From assembly GCA_004014935.1 (NCBI GenBank), contig CP025322.1:1984001-2048000 (forward strand): a stretch of DNA of 64,000 nucleotides, read 5' to 3'. The notes beneath the pieces were generated by a model. It did no database searches. It saw nothing but the letters and a program-made list of their open reading frames with translations, and was not told the origin of the DNA. The DNA comes from Saccharomycopsis malanga (taxonomy: Eukaryota > Ascomycota > Saccharomycetes > Ascoideales > Saccharomycopsidaceae). A program made the translations under genes and the position numbers. Shown here in pieces: positions 7,712 to 16,800 of the stretch; within the stretch, counting starts at the first letter, position 1; the number at the start of each line of letters is the position of its first letter.

Positions 7712-8886
7712 CTACCAGTTCGGAAGAGAATTTGAAAGCGGCCGATTGTATGGGTGACAAGGGTGCAATGGATATTGTTTCGAGTGTAGATAAACAGACT
7801 CAGATGGCGTCACCAAAGCTTCTAGCGCTGTCGGTTGATAATGGGTCACATATAAATGGGCGATTGATACCTTCTTCATCTGCAATATCATTGCTTTCGC
7901 TTGGAAATGTGGCTCTAAACGGAAGTAATGAGAGGCCTAGCAGTGTTGACTCATCTGCCAGCATAACAAGCAATAATTATATACATCATCACTTGTCCAA
8001 AGCTGCTGAGGATTATCAGGATACGTCTTCTTACAATACTGGTTATTCCGGCACACTGAATACTTCTGAGCCAACGGAATCTGTTAAAGGAAAAAGTCAG
8101 ATATCAACAACAGCGATTAGAAACCAAAGCTCTATCAATCAACAACGTCACAAATACTATCGTCCTCTCAGTACTAGTGGGTCTTCCACAAGTAACACCA
8201 ACATTTCCCGTCTCTCTGCACAACTAAAAACCAGCTTCATCACCCAGCCCTCTGGATCCGCATCTGTCCTGGGGCCAAACAGCCCTATTGCGCACAGCCA
8301 AATACAAAAGTTCCGTACAAGTCCTCGCATAGCCGATAAGCCCTCTGTGGTTTCGTTTGGAGAAATTACAGAGGGCAGGGTTTTGGGGGACAATACCCCT
8401 GACAGTCCGAACTTAGAACCAACGTCTTTCACAAACTCTCCTACGAAATTCTGGCTTGCTGCCCGTCATAATGACCATGATCTTCCTAAAAACATTAGCC
8501 ATTTGTCGCTTTCCAGTATGAATATTAGCGACAGGCCTAGCTCTCCGTCGGTTCAGCTTTCTAAAAAGCGTTCAAATAACAGGATGGACATTGTAAACAG
8601 TTCAAATTATAATTATAATGCTACCAGTAGTTGCGGTGTCCCTCATCCCTCAGCAAGACCTAAAAACATCAATGTGAACTCCACTTTCAGAGATATCAAT
8701 GCTTCACCAGTACTCAGGCCAGTCCAAACCCCTGGAAGCGAGGTTTGTATGACCCCCTTAACTTTGTCGTACAAGGGAACTGAGCCATTCTCAGTAGATA
8801 ACAACCAGAGCTTTTTTGTGCAGCTGCCAAACACTACTAACCAAGGAGTAGTTTCTTCTGTTGTAAGCGATGATGATTATAATTAG
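7708..8886 (+). CDS. Serine/asparagine-rich protein of unknown function
   Basis: A 392-residue ORF beginning at an ATG with no recognised fold. It is rich in Ser, Asn and Thr and appears disordered throughout. Several Ser/Thr-Pro sites are grouped in the second half: RTSPRIA, DTPDSPNLEP, TNSPTKFW, RPSSPSV, NASPVLRPVQTPGS. Such clusters suggest regulation by a proline-directed kinase (CDK or MAPK). The C-terminus has a more ordered-looking stretch, CMTPLTLSYKGTEPFSVDNN followed by FFVQLP, and ends acidic (SDDDYN). There is no membrane segment or signal peptide. An ATG-overlapping uORF lies immediately upstream. I believe it is a real gene from its length and uniform composition, but I cannot name it. 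Confidence 0.7.
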   Translation: MTTSSEENLKAADCMGDKGAMDIVSSVDKQTQMASPKLLALSVDNGSHINGRLIPSSSAISLLSLGNVALNGSNERPSSVDSSASITSNNYIHHHLSKAAEDYQDTSSYNTGYSGTLNTSEPTESVKGKSQISTTAIRNQSSINQQRHKYYRPLSTSGSSTSNTNISRLSAQLKTSFITQPSGSASVLGPNSPIAHSQIQKFRTSPRIADKPSVVSFGEITEGRVLGDNTPDSPNLEPTSFTNSPTKFWLAARHNDHDLPKNISHLSLSSMNISDRPSSPSVQLSKKRSNNRMDIVNSSNYNYNATSSCGVPHPSARPKNINVNSTFRDINASPVLRPVQTPGSEVCMTPLTLSYKGTEPFSVDNNQSFFVQLPNTTNQGVVSSVVSDDDYN

Positions 8887-9605
8887 TGGTTTTCTTACCA
8901 CTTGTTGATTTTTGTTCTTTGACTTTTTATATGACATTTACAAACGTTTTATTCTGCCTATGATTCTTACATCCTTAGCTATATAATATGACTTGGTATT
9001 TTTTAAGAAATTTCCAATTTTGAAATTCACTACTGTATCATTGTACATGACTCCTCTTTAACATGTTTATTATTTGAATCAACAATATGTCACTAAAATC
9101 AAATTTTCACATCGATGTCCCTAATAACATACATCAAAAGGACATTTCACATATCGTTTTTCATCCATTGGCACTTGTACAGCTTCCGTAAAAAAAAAAT
9201 TACACATATTTTGTCCAAAGTTCACACACTATCTACAGCCAAGTATTTCGCCACAAATTTCTGCCCGTATCAAACAAAACTACGAGAAACAAACTTATAT
9301 ATATATGCTATGTCTAAGGGAACTTGGTAAAACCCGTTTATAGTTAAAAATTAGAAACAACTAAAAATAAGAAAAATAATAGAAATTAATAATAAAATAT
9401 AAAAATAAGGTTGTAATGTATAGAGTGTTGTTTCATTATAATATCAGGGCCATGTAAGAGCTTATATAGTATCCCCAGGAAAGGGGGTACCCTGACATGA
9501 CCATTTTCTCCATTTTTTTCTTGCAATATCCACTTTACCAGAAGCAATACAACCAGGCGTCTACACCTAGTATCACGCAGAAAGCTCTTAATAACCCTAT
9601 CAATA
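8887..9605. other. Intergenic gap upstream of TIM13
   Basis: AT-rich sequence with no coding ORF on the plus strand; the minus-strand ORF from 9386 is only the shadow of TIM13. A short SINE 3' fragment lies at about 9270-9340. A GGGGGTACCC patch occurs at 9484-9491. Confidence 0.5.
9270..9340 (-). mobile_element. tRNA-derived SINE, copy 4, 3' fragment
   Basis: The minus strand reads CGGGTTTTACCAAGTTCCC then TTAGACATAGCATATATA, matching the 3' third of the family. The terminal block is diverged and the 5' part absent. It lies about 270 bp upstream of the TIM13 start. Confidence 0.65.
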
Positions 9606-9908
9606 ATGTCCGCATTCACTTCCATCTTTGGTGGGTCCAACGCAAACACTGCGCCACCATCCACTGCTACCAGCGTGGGTGCATCTGCTAATAGCAACGC
9701 CATTAAGGACCAAATCAAAAAAGAATTGGAAACTGAATTGGCTACCGCCAATGCTACCGAATTGGTCAATAAATTAACTGAGACTTGTTTTGAAAAGTGT
9801 CCTTCCGGCGAGGATGCCTGCATTGGCCAGTGTGTCCAGAAATATATGGTCTCTTGGAACGTCATCTCCCAGACGTATCTTGGATTGATCCAAAACGTTA
9901 AGCGTTGA
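9606..9908 (+). CDS. TIM13: Small Tim chaperone of the mitochondrial intermembrane space
   Basis: The 100-residue protein has the twin CX3C motif of small Tim proteins: C61-FEK-C65 and C72-IGQ-C76. It is followed by the helix [20 protein letters not shown], characteristic of Tim13. The N-terminal ~35 residues are Ser/Ala/Asn-rich and lack a presequence, as expected for import through Mia40. Tim13 forms a hexamer with Tim8 and escorts hydrophobic precursors such as Tim23 across the intermembrane space. Only six residues separate the two CX3C motifs, which seems short for the family. The ATG at 9606 is the first in frame. Confidence 0.93.
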   Translation: MSAFTSIFGGSNANTAPPSTATSVGASANSNAIKDQIKKELETELATANATELVNKLTETCFEKCPSGEDACIGQCVQKYMVSWNVISQTYLGLIQNVKR

Positions 9909-11029
9909 GAATGTTGATGGTCAGCTTTATTTTCTTGTTTATAGCAACATAATGATTACGATGATTATTCTTTGAGCCTAGGTAAACCACTATTTAATGT
10001 ATTGCTTTGTGGTATAAGTGTAGCTGTTTCTTTTTAGAATCTAATGAATTTTTAAAGTGTGAAACAACTTGCACTCATTTACTTGCTTGAGTAATTGCAG
10101 CTTATTCTATCTTTAATTTTACCTCTTTTTGGTAATAATAGCTGCCTATTCATAAACCTACAAACCTAATACTTCTACTTCAAGCTTAGCATGCTTTTTC
10201 GTTTTTTTTTTTTTTTTGGAAAAACACTATCCTTACCTCTGCTTTGTCTTTATATTTTCATTACTTTCGCAAGTTGCCTATAATTTCGCTTTACAAAGTG
10301 TGGCCCTGGAATAGCCACTGTATGCTATACTCTCTAGATAAATAACAACGGTCTATCACTCGTCTTATATTGGGAAAACAAAATTGCTAAACGGAATACA
10401 TTGAAAAGTATCAAAGCTGTAAACTAAACACTTGATACTATTGAAACATTTATCAGTACAATTGAAGACCTAAAAAACACTCCAATTCTCAACATCAGAC
10501 GAATTCGAGTTTTCACTCTACAAAGATTTTCCTATACGTCAAGATCATACAGGAATTTTCACATTTTACATATTTATATCAGCAGCATCTAACATACAGT
10601 CCAATTACGACGGCAGTAGGCATATGAGAAATGTTGTTAACACTTACACTTCAAAAACAAAAAAGTTTTGTACGCCAATATATACTGGTTGCGCCCTTGT
10701 AAAAGACATAGTCGAGTGAGGGCAGCTGAACATTCTCATCACATGTTTGCAGAAATCCGGTGGGTTGGAAATCAAGCGCTGGACCTCAATTTGGACAGTC
10801 TTTCAGACCACTATATTTGAAGTTACGTTGAGAATTCCTAATGCAAAGCTTAAAAAAAAATATTAATCATTTCAACCTTGAACATTAGATGACTCAAGTC
10901 TTTTTGGCAGAGTTTTGCAATGTCACTCACAAAACCTGTTATCACTGAGCCAACTTGTGATTCTCATCCTATAGGAAAGCGAAATGCAATAATTTTTATA
11001 TTCCATAAACCACCATGTAGTCTACTGCG

Positions 11030-11640
11030 AAGTTATGTACTAACACGCAAGTCAACGTTGTATAATGTATTAATATGTATTATAATGTAGTAAATTGCAG
11101 TAAGACGCATGTACATGCTTAAATATGCATTAACACGTATACTCATGCATTTATATGTACGAATATAAAGCGTTGTCATGCATGCGAACGCATTATTATG
11201 CACTTATAATAGCACGCGTGAAAGTTCAAATGCAGGATCCTGCATTGTTATGCAGTCTCATGTGCTGTCATGTATAAAAATGCATTATTATGCATGTGTA
11301 TGTAATGCGATGCAATACAATGCAGGATGTTGCACTGCATACGGGTGCGGTGCAGCATCATGTAATTCTAACTACTATCGTTGACTCATGTAATGCAATG
11401 TAATAGAAGCGTACTATGACTACCTCTTTTTCGTTTTTCCGTTTAGTAAATTTTCGGTCTTCAAACTGGTTCCAACATCCAGACTTTTTTTAGCACACCA
11501 GAGCCAAAACAGCTGCAATGTCATGTAATGTAATGCCATGCTATGCAATGTAATGTAATGCCACGCAATGTAATGTAATGTCATGTGATTCAATGCAATG
11601 TTATGTAATGTCATGTGATGTCATGTGATGCATCACATAA
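11030..11640. repeat. Degenerate ATGNN/TGCAT pentamer array, interrupted
   Basis: Two blocks (about 11030-11410 and 11515-11640) consist of imperfect five-base units such as AATGT, AATGC, CATGT and TATGC. Many palindromic ATGCAT cores occur. In the second block the five-base period is visible over roughly 24 consecutive units. The separating ~105 bp (11411-11514) look unique. A few more units follow the A/C array (11945-11985). Confidence 0.75.
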
Positions 11641-11940
11641 CACAAAAACATAAAAACACAAAACCACAAAAATCATAAAAACACAAAACCACAAAAACAC
11701 AAAAATCATAAAAACATAAAAACACAAAAACACAAAAAACATAAAAATCATAAAAACACAAAAACACAAAAACACAAAAACACAAAAACACAAAAACACA
11801 AAAACACAAAAACACAAAAACACAAAAAACACAAAAATCATAAAAACACAAAAAACACAAACACATAAATTATAAATTATAAAAACACAAAAATTATAAA
11901 AACGATAAAAACACAAAACCATAAAACCACAAAAACCACA
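11641..11940. repeat. A/C-rich satellite (units AAAACAC / AAAATCATAA)
   Basis: About 300 bp made almost only of A and C on the plus strand. Units of seven bases (ACACAAA) predominate, interspersed with TCATAAAA variants. The run from about 11750 to 11825 is nearly perfect. The strong strand asymmetry and the direct junction with the pentamer array are notable. Confidence 0.85.
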
Positions 11941-12033
11941 AAAAGATATGTATGTAATGCATGATTTCGATATTATGCATAATTATCCAATATCATGGGA
12001 TGCTACTCAAATGTAGAATTTTATATTTACCAA

Positions 12034-12140
12034 TATCTTATATTTCGAGCCTAGCACATATCAGTTTCATATATACACGATATGTCTAAGAGGACTTGGT
12101 AAAAGCCAGTGGAAAAAACCCAAGTATGTCCCCGTCATTG
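12034..12140 (-). mobile_element. tRNA-derived SINE, copy 5, 3' fragment
   Basis: On the minus strand the 3' block is well preserved: GGTTTTTTCCACTGGCTTTT, ACCAAGTCCTCTTAGACATA, TGTATATATGAAACTGATATG and GGCTCGAAATATAAGAT. No ATT tail and no head are present. Confidence 0.8.
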
Positions 12141-13170
12141 TAAAACAATCTATATAATTGGAAAATGTTTTTGGAAGAAAACTCGAACATATACTATTGG
12201 GAAAGGTCAGTTGTAGAAAGACTTGAAGTTGGACCATTTCCAAGGGTTCTTTTAAACCGTGTAAAATGGTTGGCAAATCCCATAAGTAAAACTATATCAA
12301 GTTATTTTTGGTAAAGTACTAATAAGTATTTGCCTGTTCAGACAGAGAAGAGCTTGAGCTAATATGCCAATGAACTAGTGACTGAATATTTGATTGAAAG
12401 AGTTTTGCTTATGCCTCCAGCTAAAGCCAAATGGACATATTTTGTTTGAGAATAGGATTGCCCCTCATATAAATTGTTGAGTCAATGAAAACCCTTTTCT
12501 AAACAGGTAAGTCAAGTGTTGCATAGCTCTGACATTTGTGTAATTACAAAATGCTGCGTTGACTAGTTTCGGTTGAAATTGAATAAATTTTGTGTGATAT
12601 TTGTGCCCATTGCAGAAACTTATGGTGAAGAATAAATTGAAAAGTTGTTTCAGATATTGAAGAACAAACAAGAGTCTTTCAAAAACAAGTAATCGAATTT
12701 TGATGTTTGAATGTAAATAAAATAGAGCAAGAGTTTTAGTTTCAAATTTGGTTTTAAAAAATGTGAAATTGACATGAATTTTTGTCAACTACATAAAAAT
12801 GTTTTTAATTTACTATCTGGAACAACATTAATTTTATTTGTTTTTAGATTTAAGAATCCAGGGTTTTTTTAATAGTGTTTAAATCATTAGTAATGCAATT
12901 AATTGTATTTCATTTTAAACGATTATCAAATAATATTTCAAAACTATTATTTTTATACTATCTTTTAGGATAGACATATGGAAACTGAAAACACAAAAAG
13001 TATTGAAGCTGGACAAAAGAGCAATTAGAATTTATTCAATTCCATTTTCTTTTTTTGAATTGCATACATGACAATTGTGTGGTTGTTTTTTTTTGTTGTT
13101 GTTGTTGGCCGATACACCTAATGAAGTAATACCGATCGATACAGGAGTTGGTGTTATAAATTGGAATAGC

Positions 13171-13184
13171 TATATTCAAGTTAG
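13171..13184 (+). repeat. Target-site duplication, left copy, of SINE copy 6
   Basis: The 14-mer TATATTCAAGTTAG ends directly before the SINE head and recurs perfectly at 13533-13546 directly after its ATT tail. Confidence 0.92.
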
Positions 13185-13532
13185 GCCACTGGGTCATTTG
13201 GCTCAGTGGTCCGTGCTCTCAGAGAAGAGAAAAACAAGACCTAATAAAAACACGGGTTCGATTCCCAAGACGACACTTTTACTCGCTGCTTTTTACGATG
13301 CTGAACGTGATTTCACAGGCAAGTGCAACTGTCTGAAACACGACCTAGACGAAAGTCTAGTGCTAACTTTCCAACCCATCGGGTGTTCAGGGGAAAAAGA
13401 CGGTGGGCAGCTAACAATGACCGGGACATGATTGGGGTTTCCCCACTGGGTTTTACCAAGTCCCCTTAGACATAGCGCGTATATACGAAACTGATATGTA
13501 CTGGGCTCGAAATATAAGATTATTATTATTAT
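13185..13532 (+). mobile_element. tRNA-derived SINE, copy 6, full length with 14-bp target-site duplication
   Basis: This 348-bp copy is the reference for the family. The head holds the A box TGGCTCAGTGG (13199-13209) and the B box GGTTCGATTCC (13255-13265), a perfect Pol III internal promoter pair 56 bp apart. The body includes CTCGCTGCTTTTTACGATGC and CACAGGCAAGTGCAACTGTC. The 3' end is CACTGGGTTTTACCAAGTCC, GCGCGTATATACGAAACTG and CTGGGCTCGAAATATAAG, then (ATT)5-6. Identical 14-bp flanks show insertion by target-primed reverse transcription; the intact duplication implies a recent event. It encodes no protein and must use another element's reverse transcriptase. Confidence 0.93.
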
Positions 13533-13546
13533 TATATTCAAGTTAG
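13533..13546 (+). repeat. Target-site duplication, right copy, of SINE copy 6
   Basis: Perfect repeat of the 14 bp at 13171-13184, sharing a few bases with the end of the ATT tail, as usual for LINE-type insertion. Confidence 0.9.
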
Positions 13547-13820
13547 ATTTCAGGATCACCATCACCAACTCTCTCTCGGCACCCCTCAAACCACCCCCGG
13601 AAATGTTTGGCGGTGTGATTAAAACAGATCCCGCATTAGGCCCGCATTTATACACAGAAGATCACGGCAGGTTGCATATAAAGGGAATACGATACGTTGT
13701 GCTTTTTTTTAATCATCATTTTGAATAGAAAGGTATTGTTGACAGCAAAAATATTGACATCATCTTTGGATGCCGCAAAGTTATTTGAGGATATTGTGGT
13801 TATAAGGATAAATTGGCGTC

Positions 13821-16800
13821 ATGAGTTTGTTCTCACGGAAAAATAAAGAACACAATGTTAAGAATGGAGGAACAGGTAATAAAAGGGCTTCGTTTATGTT
13901 TAAAAAGACACTGAAGCCCACTCCCCCGCCTAGTATTCTGTTGTTTTCTGCTGAGCCATTGAGCGGCGGCAAGATCCAGAACTCTTCGGTGCGGCCACAG
14001 TCGCAGATCATAACTCCTGGCGTGTTTCGGTCGCCTTTTGGGGTGGTTGGCAGTAATAACTATGCGAGTGCACCGGAATATCCAGTGGGACAAGGGACTC
14101 CTAACAACTTTACGCCAGTCCAAAGTGCGGTGCTGACGGGAAATTACTCGTATTCACAGAATTATGTTGCACCAAGGCCACATAGCAGTATGCCAAAACG
14201 TAGACCGCCGCCCAAATCGCCTATCAAGTCGGAGAAAGCGGTGTTTGATTCGTTGGATTCTGGGGTCAAGTTGACGCGGCAGGACAGTAAGCAAAGACGT
14301 GCCCGTCTCCATTCGGTAGATGTGCTGAAGAAGAGTTTGCCCTTGTTGCCGCCTCAAAGTTCTGACAGGGTCTCCTTCAGTGGACGGCAGAGTGCCTATG
14401 AGGCCTTGTCAGGGAGTTGTAGTAGTATTAATAATGAGCCCATCATACCAAAACGCAGCGAGCGCCGTGCCTCTTCTATTGCCAGTGGCAAGAGCCTAAC
14501 AAGTGGCTTATCTGTAGACAATCCTCATAAGATTCCAGCGCGAAGCATCCATCGGACTTCCAAGTATCTTCCTTTTGCAACAGAGGAGGTCGAGAAACGG
14601 GCAACCTTCTCTGTGATCAACAGCCGTAAAATGCCGGAAGCCTTGTTGCCTTCCGAGGTGGTCAAACAGAAACAGGAAATCTTAGATTTGATCAAAAATG
14701 TAAATGCAAACACCTTGTCATCTGAAACTAATGTCGACACGCCTACAACCAGTCAACTCAATGATATATATGACCCAAACAACATGGACACTACTTATGA
14801 GCTTCCCACAGAACCGTCTGCCTTCAGCTTTGTCGCAGGCTCATATCCAGTGTCAATTCCGGCACGTAATCCTAGTCCTAAGACTGTACCGACTCCAGCT
14901 CCTTCTATAGAGGGTTTTATTCCACCTGTTTTCGAAGGTGCTTCTTTCGATAACATTCTCAAAGATCTTTGGGCACCAGTTTCAAATAAACCTTTGAAAG
15001 GAAACAATCAGTCTATTTCAAATGGTAACAATCTAAATCAAATTGATACTATTAATTCTTGGCCACCAAATATTGAGAGTTCAACAATTCAACCGCATAA
15101 CAATGTGCTACCGGAATTGCAGATGACCGATATTGATATTCCCACATTGCCAGAGTATAGAAAACCAGACATTATATCTGATCTTGAAAAACTGGACGAC
15201 AAGTGGGGCTACAAATCCAACAAGTCAGACAGCAACTCAAACAACACGCCAGATGACAACATAAATGACATATCAAACGACAAGCTGTATCTTATTGATG
15301 AGAGTGTATTAAATTTTGGGGAATCGTTGGATGCCGGCGATATATTCGAACAAGTAGATAACCGTAATAGAAAACAACTACGAGACAAATTGGAGCGAAA
15401 TGCTACGGTGAAACTACGTCAAGTGGTAACCGAATTCAACAATGCCAAAAGGTACGACGAGACTGCCAATATATATAAAGATCTCACGGTAATATCCAAT
15501 TATGCGTTGAATAACCGCAGTTTTAGCTCGCCTATGGATTCTACAGATTCTGCATTGGAAAGTGAACTTCAAAAATACATGCTTATCAACGAGTATTTAT
15601 CTAGGAAAAACACCACTGCCTCTAATAAAGTGGCCACCCCACCGCAAGAAAATCTCAAAGAAACTTTTGAATCTCCTTCGTATATAAATGAAGCTCCAGA
15701 TCATATCATTAGAACCGACGTCAGTATCCCTATCAATGAGCCAGTTGCTTGTGAAAATGAGAAAAAGTATGAGTATGACAGTGATAACGCGTCAACACTA
15801 GGCGGTTCGTCAGGCCACGAAATCAGCATTCCAGTAAAGATTGATAATAAAAATGTTTCTGGTAGTAGTACTGTTGATGGTGAAAATGTAACTTGTCCTA
15901 AATCAGCTAATTTTGACAAAAGTGATAATGCCTTGTCCTGGCAAGAGAGACAAGTTGCTGCTGCAAGTATTTCCAGCCCTACTTATGACGATGACTATGA
16001 TAGTTATTCAGAAATTGAAAATCATCAAGAAGAGGAACAAGTATATGAGGAAGGAAATTTTGGATCAATCAAACCAACCAATTATCATGGTGATGTAAAT
16101 TCAACTGGGAAAAAATCAAATGCTTATATTTCTACAGAACTACCTGTTCGTAATGAGACAATTCGCACAAGAGAAATTACACCTATAAGTGAGGAGCAGG
16201 AAGATTCTTATGGGGATCTTAGTGAGAGTATTAATGGTGGAATTGCAAATATGAGTAAAAGTGTTAACACAAAACTTTGCAATGGTAATGAAAATCAAAT
16301 ACCAAATATAGATACAAATACAAATACAAATACAAATACAAATACAAATACAAATACAAATACAAATACAAATACAAATACAAATACAAATTCAAATACA
16401 AATACAAATTCAAATACAAATACTGATACAAATACAAATACTGATACAGATACAAATACAAATACTGATACAGATACTGATACAAATACTGATACAGATA
16501 CATATACAAATTCAAAAACAAATTCAAAAACAAATGCAAATACAAATGCATATACAATTACAAATTCAAATACCAATGAAACTTCAAACGCATCTAGGCA
16601 ATCGCTTATTGATCGGACGGCTTCAATTCGTACTGAATCTTCGGTGTTTACTGGCAGTTCGGTTGTGTCTCCTAGCGAAACAATTGCGGTGGGCAGTATA
16701 GCTCAAGATTTTCAAGGTGTAGAGGACACAGACTCTGAAGGAACCATCAACATTATCAATTTCTCTTCGACATCGCTCAAGGCGTATCATTTCAAGCAAT

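Larger units (their letters stand above)
9909..13820. other. Largest gene-free stretch (3.9 kb), repeat-rich
   Basis: No ORF here is credible. Those at 11611-11922 are translations of the A/C repeat, 12465-12788 is AT-rich noise and 13075-13431 runs into a SINE. Contents are a pentamer-like ATGNN block (about 11030-11640, interrupted), an A/C-rich satellite (11641-11940), a SINE 3' fragment (12034-12140) and the best-preserved SINE copy (13185-13532). The rest is AT-rich and unremarkable. A centromere or replication origin is possible but unproven. Confidence 0.6.

Noticed and set aside
9386-9865. Minus-strand 159-residue ORF
   Set aside because: Antisense shadow of TIM13, whose twin CX3C motif is intact on the other strand.
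10680-10815. Possible further SINE copy (GATTTCCAACCC, GCGCAACCAGTATATA on the minus strand)
   Set aside because: Short matches only and the order is not that of the family.
11611-11922. Minus-strand Cys/Phe/Val-rich ORFs of 103 and 77 residues
   Set aside because: They are translations of the A/C-rich satellite; composition follows the repeat and there is no start context or domain.
12465-12788. Minus-strand 107-residue ORF in the gene desert
   Set aside because: Phe/Lys/Asn-rich composition expected of AT-rich noise; no motif, no neighbour logic.
13075-13431. 118-residue plus-strand ORF
   Set aside because: It starts in a T-rich tract and runs across the SINE head and body; the sequence is explained by the SINE.
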